Origin: Tiliqua scincoides
Lineage: Eukaryota; Chordata; Lepidosauria; Squamata; Scincidae
Direction: 5' to 3'
Assembly (NCBI RefSeq): GCF_035046505.1
Contig: NC_089822.1
Coordinates: forward strand, 126,290,807-126,354,806
Length of the DNA: 64,000 bases
Under the pieces are notes generated by a model. The model was not told the DNA's origin and did not search any database. It was given only the letters and a program-made list of their open reading frames with translations. The stretch's first letter is position 1. Every line of letters starts with the position of its first letter. Below are positions 42,201 to 52,999 of the stretch, piece by piece. Made by a program: the position numbers and the translations under genes.

Positions 42201-43163
42201 CTGAAGATGCCAAAGATTGGGCCTAGGCCCTTATACGGGCAAAGCACAAACTTCACCACTAAGCAATTGCCCCTTTGAGCTTCACCTCAAGCTAAGCCAA
42301 TTCACAAGGATCCAACAAACTCAATACAGATTTAAGGTGGCAACATTAAATTGATTTTTAGAAGTTTAACTACAGTGTGTTAGCCTGCTCATTTGTGACA
42401 ACATTAAGAATTTTGTATTAGAGCCTTAGCATTCTCATGAATCTAAGATTTCTGGAGTTCTTGGAGGTACAAAGTCATAATCATGTAACTAGGTTAAAAG
42501 TGTCACATTTATTTATTTAAAATATTTATCTCTCCCCTTTCCTCTTCCCATCAACTCATGCCCAAGGTAGCTTACAGAATTATATTAACATGTTTTCAGT
42601 CTCAGTACAACCATCTGATCACTGAGCCAGCTAACATTGTCCCTCACAATATTAGTGCTCTTCCTCACAATATTCGTGCTCTTCCTAACACTGAGAGCCT
42701 AAAGCCTGCAAGTATAAAACCTAGTTCCCAGAGTTCTGTCACACTCTGGTGTGAAACCATGAAGAGGCTGTGAAAAAAGTCAGTATATGCATAAAGACAG
42801 TTTCCTATGGATGGAGTCACTGAAGGACTGAAGTCTCCATTTCCACCATTCCCCAGTCAAATTTGATACTCTAAATACAGTATATAAATAAAAGACATTG
42901 AAGAAAAGTGGAGACACAAAAGAAGCATTGTTGAACATTGTGGTCGTTTCACAAACTGAATTTAAGTCCAGTCTTATACAGCTTTTAGAAGTATCAATAC
43001 ACAAGCTTTCAAAACTAAGTTCAACCTCATTGCTCCTCCTACATACCCTCCTGATAAGGTCTTCAACATTGTCATGCGGGAAGGATCGGATGGCTGCTAT
43101 AGTCCGGATCAAACGTTCTGACAAAGAATATTTACTTTGAATGCTCTGCATGATGTACCACAT
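35655..43163 (-). CDS. ASB8: Ankyrin repeat and SOCS box protein 8
   Basis: Substrate-receptor subunit of a Cullin-5/Elongin B-C ubiquitin ligase: ankyrin repeats bind the target and the SOCS box docks the ligase core. Three coding exons (43163-43047, 39507-39403, 36284-35655), all in phase 0, give 283 residues; the human protein has 288. Residues 1-39 (MWYIMQSIQSKYSLSERLIR...) are the conserved N-terminus. Ankyrin repeats run from about residue 48 to 180, with signatures LKPLHCACMVADAD, TALHYAAEKDE, TPLHWAAFKNN and TPLSWAAMKGN. The SOCS box is the last 50 or so residues (LKTLSRYAVRRSLG, then LPLPVSLKEY). The start is the ATG at 43161-43163: human Met1 is four codons earlier and reads CTA here, and the frame is stopped further upstream in the exon. 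The gene is convergent with PFKM, as in mammals. No break is seen. Confidence 0.97.
36357..36705 (-). mobile_element. L2-like LINE 3' end with (AAT)n tail
   Basis: (AAT)n at 36357-36377, then ATTTATATACCACCTTTCTT, AAGGCGGTTTACATAGGC, and the block CTCGAACTGGCGACCTTGTG ... GGAGGCTCTACCCTCTAGAC. It is the reversed 3' end of a LINE, in the ASB8 intron just upstream of the last exon. Confidence 0.6.
37226..37345 (+). mobile_element. MIR-like tRNA-derived SINE
   Basis: GTGTGGTGTAACAGTTAAAA, then a B-box-like GATTCAAATC, and an L2-type tail TTGTTCTGTAAATTGTCC. Order and spacing fit a MIR-like SINE. In an ASB8 intron. Confidence 0.5.
37480..37620 (+). mobile_element. Possible ancient CR1 3' fragment
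   Basis: GACATTTGATTAGCCACTGT and GTGCTGAACTAGAGG resemble the CR1 3' UTR blocks (CATCTGGTTGGCCACTGTG ... GCTGGACTAGATGG). Decayed and uncertain. Confidence 0.35.
38050..38140. mobile_element. Palindromic MITE, class M3 (decayed)
   Basis: AAGTAAGCCTCATTGAACAC ... GGGTTTACTTTTGAGTAAAC and CATGCACAG match M3. The outer ends have eroded. Confidence 0.45.
39125..39250 (+). mobile_element. MIR-like tRNA-derived SINE
   Basis: TAGCATAGTGGCTATGAGGG, a B-box GGTTCAAATC, then TTACCTCTGCCACAAATGCA and TATATCACTATCTTTCAGCC, the usual MIR-like block order. About 150 bp from the second ASB8 coding exon. Confidence 0.6.
39403..39507 (-). CDS. ASB8: ASB8 second coding exon, residues 40-74
   Basis: 105 bp, phase 0, acceptor TTCTTACAG, donor GTAGGG. 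It encodes GADVNCMHGTLKPLHCACMV and ELLLEKGAE, the first ankyrin repeat. Confidence 0.95.
39923..40096. mobile_element. Palindromic MITE, class M1
   Basis: GGGCCCAATCCTATCCAACT ... ACTCGATAGGATTTGGCTC. In an ASB8 intron, reversed relative to the copy at 28796. Confidence 0.82.
40379..40706. mobile_element. Non-autonomous hAT-type element, 328 bp
   Basis: Ends CAGGGATGTCAAACTCG ... GTTTGACACCCCCTG with a perfect duplication gtccagat. The interior shows the GCGGGCCGCATCCGGCCCC block. Confidence 0.88.
40715..41470. other. ASB8 intron, no recognised feature
   Basis: Unique-looking sequence between two hAT-type copies. Confidence 0.45.
41471..41701. mobile_element. Non-autonomous hAT-type element, 231 bp (family A)
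   Basis: Ends CAGTGATTTTCAACC ... GGTTGAAAATGGTTG with a perfect duplication ctctaaag. The orientation is opposite to the copy at 16273. Confidence 0.88.
42505..42600 (-). mobile_element. L2/MIR-like 3' fragment
   Basis: ATTTATTTATTTAAAATATT ... CCAAGGTAGCTTACAGAATT matches the reversed L2-type terminus (AAGGTGGCTTACA). Confidence 0.4.
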
Positions 43164-43208
43164 ACTGGAATGTAGATTCCCAGGGTTATTTTACATGCTC
43201 TAGACTGC
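43047..43208 (-). CDS. ASB8: ASB8 first coding exon (short 5' UTR plus residues 1-39)
   Basis: On the minus strand a TTTTCCAG acceptor precedes 43208 and a GTATGT donor follows 43047. The first 45 bases are 5' UTR; coding starts at 43163. It encodes IAAIRSFPHDNVEDLIRR and ends in phase 0. Confidence 0.9.
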
Positions 43209-44006
43209 CTGGAAAACACAAAACAAGATTTAGAAAGTTTTAAGCAGGCTTTAAACCCAACAAAATCCCAGGAAATCTAAACGTAACTATAAAAAAAAAT
43301 AAACCTGGTAATTCATCACATTACACCAACAAAGAGGCAGAGAGAGTGGCTAGAAATAATTCATCATGAAAATTAAGGACTGGATTAGACTTGCATATCC
43401 AAAATTTGATGACCAAGGATCAAGTTGATGGAGAGCATGTCTGAATGAACGCTTCCACATGATATTGTCTGCCCACGGGAGATAAGGAAGAGAGGCTCTG
43501 CTCCATTCTTATGTCCAAGGTTAGATTGGTGGGTACATGGGACAAGGACATTCTTGATTGTGATGCATACACTCAGGAACTTCCTCCCTCAAAAGGTCCC
43601 CTTCCTCTGTTTTTAGGTGGCCCTATTAACGTTGTCCAATACCCCGTCTGACTTTAATTTTAAAACCAATTAACATAAAGACGTGTTATAAAAACAGTTA
43701 TAAAATCAGATTACTAATTGGTAAAGTGTTTACAGCATTTTATTGTTAGCCATTCGGGGCCAAAAAGCAACTTCTAAATGTTGATACCCATGAATAAAAT
43801 TAGTCACCACAACAACAACAAAAACTTTCCTATCAGTCTGAATACAATGCTTTCCAAAGGGAGTCAGTTCACATATTTAGATAGTCAGTACTAAATGGAT
43901 GGTGAATCAGTCCTAAGTCTCCTACAAAATGGCATTACACAGACAAGAAAGAAAGAGGTGCTGTAAATATTTATTATGAGAATGACATATGAAGCTTGCC
44001 TTATAC
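43209..44006. other. ASB8 first intron, no recognised feature
   Basis: Right next to the first coding exon; nothing seen. Confidence 0.45.
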
Positions 44007-44746
44007 CAGGGATGGCAAACGTTTTTGAGATCACAAGCCCAAATTGGCAGTAATCTTCTAAAAAGTTCTTGTGTGCGCCCATGGAAACTTTGAACAGTAT
44101 GCTCTCATTTATTATATTTGTATTTTAGAATTTTGTTTGTTCTTCATTAAAAGAACAAAATGCTTGAAAGCATTCTTAATTTAACATTTGCACACCCGGT
44201 GCTTTTACTTACCAGAAGTGCAATCGGCAGCCTGTCTGGACCATATCACTTCTGTTTGAAATGGATGCAGTGCAGTTTGGGTTTCCAGCCTGCTCTGCTC
44301 ATATTAAACGTAAGCTGAATGGAACAGGCAGGCTGTAGGTCATAAACTAAAAGGGCTGGACTCCAAATCACTTGCCCTTGCTTATTTTTAGGCAGGAAGA
44401 GGTGATCTAGTGCACATCAGCCTTCCCCCCTTCTTATTACAGCTCCTTACCTCCTCACTGTGCTCCATCCTCACACACAGTATTTAAAGTTTAAAGGGAA
44501 CCCTTTAAATTTTAAATGCCATGCAAGTATGGAATGAGGGGTGGAGTAGTGAAGCACTCTGTGCAGTATTCAAAGTTTTAAAAAATCAGTTCCCTTTCAA
44601 AGTTAAACTCCATGTGAGAAAGGAATATGGAGAGGGGAGGATCCAATTCTCACTTGCATTTTAGTGAGCAGCACTGTATGTCACATGCCAACACATTAAT
44701 TTCACGTGCCACCTTGGACATACATGCCATAGCTTTGCCACCCCTG
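44007..44746. mobile_element. Non-autonomous hAT-type element, 740 bp
   Basis: Ends CAGGGATGGCAAAC ... GCTTTGCCACCCCTG with duplications ccttatac and ctttatac (one mismatch). No coding sequence seen. Confidence 0.8.
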
Positions 44747-45009
44747 CTTTATACCAAGTCTGATCACCATCTAACTGGTAAAACAATTGAGGGTCTTCAA
44801 GTTTTTCCCCAGCCTAAACACAGGATTTCTGCGAACATATATGTTCTACCAACATACGGCCCTTCTTTGATCCTGTGTCCCACATATTCCAAGCTATCAC
44901 TCTTTCTCAGGGGCCATTCCTGAAAAACAGTTATAACACCAACTGCCTACATAAACATCTTACACAATTCATAAGGCATCTAAATCACCCAATGTTTTAG
45001 GTAAATCCA

Positions 45010-45290
45010 TTGAGGACACCGAAAGGGGCATGATTCTTACTTTGGGTGCAAATGATCCTGGGTTCAATTCCCAGACAAGCCTATGCTCAGGGGGAAAAAG
45101 CAATACACATTTAGACATTTTGGGAAGTTGTAGCACAACAGTCAAGGACATGCTACCATGCAGAAAATGCCTTTGGTTCAGTCCCTGGCATCTCCAGTTA
45201 GACAGTATGGTAGAGAAAGGCCTCTGCCAGTCAAGGATACAGTTCTAGACTATATGGCCCAATGGATGGCTCAATACAGTATAAGATTTG
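45010..45290 (+). mobile_element. SINE-like repeats, two adjoining pieces
   Basis: The first piece has a B-box-like GGGTTCAATTCCC near 45060. The second has TTGGTTCAGTCCCTGGCATC, AAAGGCCTCTGCCAGTC and an end resembling CTAGATGGACCAATGG ... CAGTATAAG, known from squamate SINEs. Assigned by resemblance only. Confidence 0.4.
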
Positions 45291-46609
45291 ATCAGCAGCT
45301 CCAAGTTGATGCAGCAAAAGGCCAGAACAAAATGAGGCCCATATGCAATACTTCTCAGGACTACCAAGCCTGATTCATTGCTCTTAGGTGGGCAGACATG
45401 GTGCTGCTCTGTAAAGCTAGACCAACTTGCACAAAAGATCAAAACCAAGCTTAAAAAAAACCTATATTCTATGAAGGCAACTCCTGTGCAATGTTCATAC
45501 CAAATTGCAGGCAAAGTTATTCTATCATGATCGAGTGTAAGAAAAAAGCAACACCTTGCAATTTTTGCCACTATAATAAAATTAAGCAAGTCACCCTGAT
45601 TTGAATAACCTGCTCTACCTAGAGTTTTCTACTGCTGAATTAATGTCTGCAAGTTGCCTGCTTGCAAATGGTCCCCGAGGCTACAAGCTCATACTACCAG
45701 TGATGCAAGAATCATCTCACCTATTTACAGCTTCAAGCAAGGTGAAAAACTGGGTGGTGCAAACACTGTAAACTTGGGAGGCAATTGTGTGACATATAGA
45801 ATAATCTAAAGTATTTCTTCCTTTTTGCTCCAAAAATCCAAACAGAAAACATAGGGGATAATATAAGAAATACTGTCTGTTCCTGGGAGAAGAGGGGATA
45901 CACAACATTATGAACATCCCCATATCTCAATTAGTAGACAGCAGACAAGAACAGAAATTCTCAACAAACTGCATGCTGCAAGAGAACTGCTGAATGCCAT
46001 GAGAAGAAAAAGAAAACATAAAAAAGGCTACTAGGAGGTTCCCCATATTTGGATAATATGCTGCTCTAGCCTCCTCTCAATGTCTCTCTTGAGGGCAGAT
46101 AATTTTGCTGCACATAATGTAAAAGAACCATTCCTTTACTCCCGATGCAGAGAATTTACTTGTAGAGAAGCTGCATGTTACATTTCTACATGAGTTCTAG
46201 GCTGGTCTTCTTGCAAACAGAAGACAAGTTCCAAAAGTGATTCAGGCAGATATACAGAGGGTGGACATCTCTGAGACAGGAATGTCTTACCATTACATGT
46301 TTAAAAACTCTCCTCGTCCCTGTAGCACTATCATAACACCAGCTATATCTGCTGAAATTACCTCTTCTATGGCATCTAGTCATGTCACCTACAGGCAATC
46401 AGAGACCTGAGAAGGGCCTTAAGACAATCAGGATGTCAAACATAAACCACTGCAGAATTTATTGATCCTTGAGACCTACTTCAGACATTCTAATAAAGCA
46501 TGTGCATGAAGCTCACACAGTTTTTTTGTCCTTTCATTGCAATTTCTGAAAGGGAACTCAATGCAAGAAAGATTAGTTGTGCATTATTTGTATAGCAGAG
46601 TGCAGAGCA
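45291..46609. other. ASB8 first intron, no recognised feature
   Basis: No element recognised. Confidence 0.45.
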
Positions 46610-46780
46610 TTATCATAAAGGTTAAGACACAGAGCTCTAAAGCCCCCTACAACACAGAGTTCTAAAGCCCCTCATTCAAATCTCACTTCTGCCACAAACT
46701 TCCTAGTCAGCCTCAATAGGCAAGCCACTCTCAGATTCACCGTGTTATAGTATCACCAACCTACTCTACAAGAGCGCAGC
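46610..46780 (+). mobile_element. MIR-like tRNA-derived SINE
   Basis: AAAGGTTAAGACACAGAGCT, ATTCAAATCTCACTTCTGCC, then AAGCCACTCTCAGATTCACC. The first part contains a short local duplication (the CACAGAG(T/C)TCTAAAGCCCC unit occurs twice). Confidence 0.5.
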
Positions 46781-47103
46781 AAGTCTGAGACAATTACGTA
46801 ACATGCTCTGACCACTCAAAAAAAAGCACAGAGAAGTGCTCATCCAATGGTGTTTGTAATGCTCAGCTGCTTCGGAAAGCTCAATCTTCCAGTTGTATCA
46901 ATAAGCAGATAACTCTACAAGTGTGAAGGTTAGATCAGATCAATTAGTCCAATATGTCAAGGGTGCAATTGTGTCTATGCACCCCAGTAGTTGTCTTAAA
47001 GATTAATTCAATTCTGTTTTGGGGTATGGAGGAGAAAAGAGAACTTCAAAGTAAATTATTACCCTAAAGCCAAGGCACCAGGAGGCAGTGATCACAGACT
47101 GAA

Positions 47104-47287
47104 GGTCCAATCCTATCCATCTTCAGTACTGATGCAGCTGCAACACAGACCCACTAAAAGGGAACAAATATTTCCTTACCTTGAGGAGGCCTCTTTGACT
47201 GTCGCCCCCTCCCCCATCACAGAATGCAGTGCACAACCAGTTAGCACAGCTATATCAGTGCTGGAAAAATGGATAGGATTGGAACCT
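47104..47287. mobile_element. Palindromic MITE, class M1
   Basis: GGTCCAATCCTATCCATCTT ... AATGGATAGGATTGGAACC. Same class and orientation as the copy at 39923. Confidence 0.82.
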
Positions 47288-47606
47288 TAGGAAGATATTA
47301 CTTCACAATAAGAAAATACCAAGAGCCAAAGAGCCTTTATCTATCATTATTTTGAGTTTTTAGTACATAAAACCTGTGCCAATGATGTTAGCATATGCTG
47401 CCAAAACCAGCAGACAGCTGTGTGGGCCACTAGAAAAAAAAAAAGCCAAAAATAACAGTGCTGTATTACATTGGGATGGTTTTGTCTGGTCTTCATAGAA
47501 GTAATACACCTGCTTTTTTGAGTTTCCTGGAACTAGTCTTCAGGTTTGGTACATCATCTGAAGAGTTCTGGAAAATTCAAATGCTTACTCTTTACATTTA
47601 CAAGGT

Positions 47607-49476
47607 CAGGATTTCTCAAACTTTGAGGGAGCTTTACTCCCTCAGTAAGTTCTTGTGGGGGAAGGGCTAGAGCAGCAACACAATCCCCAGGATCACGTTG
47701 CTAAAGGAGGCGAGGGGGGTGCTTTAAGAACATAAGAACAGCCCCACTGGATCAGGCCATAGGCCCATCTAGTCCAGCTTCCTGCATCTCACAGCGGCCT
47801 ACCAAATGCCCCAGGGAGCACACCAGATAACAAGAGACCTCATCCTGGTGCCCTCCCCTGCATCTGGCATTCTGACATAACCCATTTCTAAAATCAGGAG
47901 GTTGCACATACACATCATGGCTTGTACCCCATAATGGATTTTTCCTCCAGAAACTTGTCCAATAGCCCTTTTAAAGGCGTCTAGGCTAGACGCCAGCACC
48001 ACATCCTGTGGCAAGGAGTTCCACAGACCGACCACACGCTGAGTAAAGAAATATTTTCTTTTGTCTGTCCTAACCCGCCCAACACTCAATTTTAGTGGAT
48101 GTCCCCTGGTTCTGGTATTATGTGAGAGTGTAAAGAGCATCTCCCTATCCACTCTGTCCATTCCCTGCATAATTTTGTATGTCTCAATCATGTCCCCCCT
48201 CAAGCGTCTCTTTTCTAGGCTGAAGAGGCCCAAACGCCGTAGCCTTTCCTCATAAGGTGCCCCAGCCCTGTAATCATCTTAGTCGCTCTCTTTTGCACCT
48301 TTTCCATTTCCACTATGTCTTTTCTGAGATGCGGCGACCAGAACTGGACACAATACTCCAGGTGTGGCCTTACCGTAGATTTGTACAACGGCATTATAAT
48401 ACTAGCCGTTTTGTTCTCAATACCCTTCCTAATGATCCCAAGCATAGAATTGGCCTTCTTCACTGCCGCCGCACATTGGGTCGACACTTTCATCGACCTG
48501 TTCACCACCACCCCAAGATCTCTCTCCTGATCTGTCACAGACAGCTCAGAACCCATCAGCCTATATCTAAAGTTTTGATTTTTTGCCCCAATGTGCATGA
48601 CTTTACACTTACTGACATTGAAGCGCATCTGCCATTTTGCTGCCCATTCTGCCAGTCTGGAGAGAACCTTCTGGAGCTCCTCACAATCACTTCTGGTCTT
48701 CACCACTCGGAAAAGTTTGGTGTCGTCTGCAAACTTAGCCACTTCACTGCTCAACCCTGTCTCCAGGTCATTTATGAAGAGGTTGAAAAGCACCGGTCCC
48801 AGGACAGATCCTTGGGGCACACCGCTTTTCACCTCTCTCCATTGTGAAAATTGCCCATTGACACCCACTCTCTGCTTCCTGGCCTCCAACCAGTTCTCAA
48901 TCCATGAGAGGACCTGTCCTCTAATTCCCTGACTGTGGAGTTTTTTCAGTAGCCTTTGGTGAGGGACCATGTCAAACGCCTTCTGAAAGTCCAGATATAT
49001 AATGTCCACGGGTTCTCCCGCATCCACATGCCTGTTGACCTTTTCAAAGAATTCTGTAAGGTTGGTGAGGCAAGACTTACCCTTACAGAAGCCATGCTGA
49101 CTCTCCCTCAGCAAGGCCTGTTCGTCTATGTGTTTTGTACTTACATTTTAAATGTAGGGCTGCAGCAGGTTCAGGGAGCCCTGCGCAGCGCTCCCAGAGG
49201 CTTTGAAGCTACAATAGAAGCAGGCGCAAAGCTCCTCCTACAAAACAGAAGTGCTTTACACCCACTTTGATTGCAGATTCCAAACCCCTGGGAGCACTGC
49301 TGAGGGCTGTGCAGGACTACCTGCACCTCCTGTAGCCAGCTGCAGCCCTACATTTAAAAAGTAAGTGCAAAGCACCCCCCCCTTGCTGCCTCCCTCCCCT
49401 TCCCCCACCTCTTAAAGGGACGGGGGAAGCGTTACACAAACTGGTGGGTCACAACCCACCAGTTTGAGAACCACTG
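47607..49476. mobile_element. hAT-type element interrupted by a CR1 LINE
   Basis: Ends CAGGATTTCTCAAAC ... GTTTGAGAACCACTG with duplications tacaaggt and tactaggt (one mismatch). Without the LINE (47726-49137) it is about 460 bp and partly palindromic: GGGGGTGCTTT and ACTTACATTTTAAATG on the left mirror CATTTAAAAAGTAAGTGC and AAAGCACCCCC on the right. Confidence 0.8.
47726..49137 (-). mobile_element. CR1-clade LINE, 5'-truncated, nested in a hAT-type element
   Basis: Covers the second half of the reverse transcriptase to the 3' tail. The palm motifs are readable (YLDFQKAFDMVPH, SGVPQGSVLGPVLF, KFADDTKLF). A 4-bp deletion near 48260 relative to the copy at 50-52 kb shifts the frame after GLGHL. 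Apart from that the two copies differ at few residues. Its ends fall cleanly inside the element at 47607-49476. Confidence 0.92.
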
Positions 49477-49484
49477 TACTAGGT

Positions 49485-50022
49485 TATTTGAGGAAGGAGG
49501 CATGGTCTGGTACTTGAACTGAAGGCTGCCCAAAGAATGGTAAAGCAGGACTAGTCCTGGTTGAATTCTGGATGGGACACTGAAAAAAACGGACAAAGCT
49601 CTCCTGAAAGGAAACAGCCAGGAGGAGTTGCTGTTGTGACTTCACTGTGAGAGGGTGATGGATGTGCAAACAATGCAGCAGGAATGTGGAGCAGCCTGGG
49701 AAGTCAGCTTCCAAAAAAGAATAATTAACAGATTGACCTGAAGCTTGGAAATGATGACCACAAAGGATTCCATCTGGAAGAGAAGGGCTATGAGTAGAAC
49801 AAATGCAGTAATGTGTCATTGTGATGTGATTAGGTCATTAAGTGAACATTCATTCAAATCTATTGCCTTTGTTGTGTAACAGACGCTCCCTGCCAGACAC
49901 TAGCTGGCTGCATGGGCTACTGGAGATAGATTGCCTCTTCCTTACATTAAGAGCCTCTGTGCTGTGTGAACATACACTCTGCTGCAGGCTATGCGAGACC
50001 TGACTGCCTCTTTAGGAACCTT
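49485..50022. other. ASB8 first intron between two LINE copies
   Basis: About 540 bp of unassigned sequence separating the nested and the RT-intact CR1 copies. Confidence 0.5.
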
Positions 50023-52290
50023 AAGAACATAAGAACATAAGAACAGCCCCACTGGATCAGGCCATAGGCCCATCTAGTCCAGCTTCCTGTATCTCACAGC
50101 GGCCCACCAAATGCCCCAGGGAGCACACCAGATAACAAGAGACCTCATCCTGGTGCTCTCCCCTACATCTGGCATTCTGACTTAACCCATTCCTAAAATC
50201 AGGAGGTTGCGCATACACATCATGGCTTGTACCCCATAATGGATTTTCCCTCCAGAAACTCGTCCAATCCCCTTTTAAAGGCGTCTAGGCTAGACGCCAG
50301 CACCACATCCTGTGGCAAGGAGTTCCACAGACCGACCACGCGCTGAGTAAAGAAATATTTTCTTTTGTCTGTCCTAACCCGCCCAACACTCAATTTTAGT
50401 GGATGTCCCCTGGTTCTGGTATTATGTGAGAGTGTAAAGAGCATCTCCCTATCCACTCTGTCCATCCCCTGCATAATTTTGTATGTCTCAATCATGTCCC
50501 CCCTCAAGCGTCTCTTTTCTAGGCTGAAGAGGCCCAAACGCCGTAGCCTTTCCTCATAAGGAAGGTGCCCCAGCCCCGTAATCATCTTAGTCGCTCTCTT
50601 TTGCACCTTTTCCATTTCCACTATGTCTTTTTTGAGATGCGGCGACCAGAACTGGACACAATACTCCAGGTGTGGCCTTACCATCGATTTGTACAACGGC
50701 ATTATAATACTAACCGTTTTGTTCTCAATACCCTTCCTAATGATCCCAAGCATAGAATTGGCCTTCTTCACTGCCGCCGCACATTGGGTCGACACTTTCA
50801 TCGACCTGTCCACCACCACCCCAAGATCTCTCTCCTGATCTGTCACAGACAGCTCAGAACCCATCAGCCTATATCTAAAGTTTTGATTTTTTGCCCCAAT
50901 GTGCATGACTTTACACTTACTGACATTGAAGCGCATCTGCCATTTTGCTGCCCATTCTGCCAGTCTGGAGAGATCCTTCTGGAGCTCCTCACAATCACTT
51001 CTGGTCTTTACCACTCGGAAAAGTTTGGTGTCATCTGCAAACTTAGCCACTTCACTGCTCAACCCTGTCTCCAGGTCATTTATGAAGAGGTTGAAAAGCA
51101 CCGGTCCCAGGACAGATCCTTGGGGCACACCGCTTTTCACCTCTCTCCATTGTGAAAATTGCCCATTGACACCCACTCTCTGCTTCCTGGCCTCCAACCA
51201 GTTCTCAATCCAGGAGAGGACCTGTCCTCTAATTCCCTGACTGTGGAGTTTTTTCAGTAGCCTTTGGTGAGGGACCGTGTCAAACGCCTTCTGAAAGTCC
51301 AGATATATAATGTCCACGGGTTCTCCCGCATCCACATGCCTGTTGACCTTTTCAAAGAATTCTATAAGGTTTGTGAGGCAAGACTTACCCTTACAGAAGC
51401 CATGCTGACTCTCCCTCAGCAAGGCCTGTTCGTCTATGTGTTTTGAGATCCTATCTTTGATGAGGCATTCCACCATCTTACCCGGTATGGATGTTAGGCT
51501 GACCGGCCTATAGTTTCCCGGGTCCCCCCTCTTTCCCTTTTTAAAAATAGGCGTGACATTTGCTATCCTCCAATCTTCTGGTACCGTGGCCGTTTTGAGG
51601 GACAAGTTGCATACCTTAGTCAAGAGATCTGCAACTTCGTTCTTCAATTCCTTAATAACCCTTGGGTGGATGCCATCAGGGCCCGGTGACTTATTGATCT
51701 TTAATTTATCAATGAGGTCTGAAACATCTTCTCTTTTAACCTCTATCTGACTTAACTCCTCGGTTAGGAGGGGCCGTTCGGGCAGCGGTATCTGCCCGAG
51801 GTCTTCTGCCGTGAAGACAGATGCAAAGAACTCATTTAATTTCTCTGCCATCTCTAAGTCTCCTTTTATCTCCCCTTTCCCTCCCTCACCATCCAGAGGG
51901 CCAACTGCTTCTCTGGTGGGTTTCCTGCTTCTAACATATTTGAAGAAGCTTTTATTATTCCCCTTAATGTTGCTGGCCATGCGTTCCTCATAGTCTCGCT
52001 TGGCCTCCCATATCACCTTCTTACATTTCTTTTGCCACAGTTTATGTTCCTTTTTATTCTCCTCATTAGGGCAAGACTTCCATCTACGGAAGGAAGCTTC
52101 CTTGCCCTTCACAGCCTCTCTAACTTGGCTGGTTAGCCATGCGGGCACTCTCCTGGATTTAGTGGAACCCTTCTTTCTTTGCGGTATACACCTCTGCTGG
52201 GCCTCTATTACTGTTGTTTTAAGCAGCCTCCATGCACTCTGGAGAGACCTTTGTTGTGCTTGGACCACTGTCGCATATGCGGTCTGTTGT
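50023..52290 (-). mobile_element. CR1-clade LINE with intact reverse transcriptase frame
   Basis: A minus-strand frame of 682 codons (52268-50220) without a stop. It covers the full reverse transcriptase: SPGPDGIHPRVI, NYRPVSLTSIPGKMVE, HGFCKGKSCLTNL, YLDFQKAFDTVPHQ, SGVPQGSVLGPVLF, FADDTKL (catalytic DD), then the C-terminal domain. The apurinic endonuclease expected upstream is absent, so the copy is 5'-truncated and cannot be autonomous. The 3' UTR ends in TAAGAACATAAGAAC on the plus strand (repeated TTCTTATG). It sits in the inferred first intron of ASB8, in the same orientation. Confidence 0.93.
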
Positions 52291-52404
52291 TAAGTGGCAC
52301 ACACCTGTACTGTAAAAACCTATTTGTAAAACTGAGCTTAGTATAGCCACCAGTGAGTCAGGGAGTGTCCAAATGCTGCTGTTCTTGTCACTGCACATTC
52401 TTCA

Positions 52405-52500
52405 CAAGCAGGAGAGCAGCTCTGTTAGCCTGTCACAGCAAGAACAGAGTGTCCTGTAGCACCTGAAAGGCTAATATATTTGTTGTGACAGGTGTTTAAA
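52405..52500 (+). mobile_element. Sauropsid SINE fragment
   Basis: CAGCTCTGTTAGCCTGTCAC ... TCCTGTAGCACCTGAAAGGC matches the tRNA-derived SINE block 'TGTTAGTCTGT ... CCTGTGGCACCTTAAAGACT'. Confidence 0.5.
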
Positions 52501-52520
52501 AATCTTCCTGGCCTTACTCA

Positions 52521-52610
52521 GGCTGCAGTCCCATCCACACTTTCCTGGGAGTAAGCCCCATCGACTCTAATGGGACTTACTTCAAAGTAGACATGCACAA
52601 GATTGGGCTC
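52521..52610. mobile_element. Palindromic MITE, class M3
   Basis: GGCTGCAGTCCCATCCACAC, then GGGAGTAAGCCCCAT against ATGGGACTTACTTC, ending GATTGGGCTC. A fold-back of about 90 bp. Confidence 0.8.
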
Positions 52611-52612
52611 AG

Positions 52613-52705
52613 AGCCTGCAATCCTCTCCACACCGTTTCCTGGGAGTAAGCCTCACTGACTAAAACGGGGCTTACTTCCGAGTAGACAGGCACAAAATCG
52701 GGTTC
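52613..52705. mobile_element. Palindromic MITE, class M3, at the CpG-island edge
   Basis: GCCTGCAATCCTCTCCACAC ... GGGGCTTACTTCCGAGTAG, ending AATCGGGTTC. It adjoins the previous copy and runs into the CpG island. Confidence 0.78.
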
Positions 52706-52999
52706 GTCATCAGCTGCGCAGTCGAGCCCTCGCGCCTTCTCTCGGCTGCAGCGTTCGCTGCAGCAGCCCGCGCCCCCCCCCCCGCGACGGCCGGTGAAGG
52801 GCGGTGCCGCCTGCGAGGCTGCCGGGGCGCTGCGCCTTCGAGTAGCCACCGAGAGCCCGGCTGCCGCTCCCACCCCCGCAGGCGCCTGCGGAGACGGGGC
52901 GAGCGCGCGCCGCAGGAGCCTTCCACGCCCAGGACGCGCGCCGCCCACAAGAAGGCAGATGCCGGCCTCTCCCTGACGTCACAGCCAAGCCGCACTCAC

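Noticed and set aside
50365-51446. Plus-strand open frames up to 196 codons opposite the CR1 reverse transcriptase (and the same at 48061-49270)
   Set aside because: They mirror the minus-strand LINE frame and appear identically in both copies; no independent protein family is recognisable.
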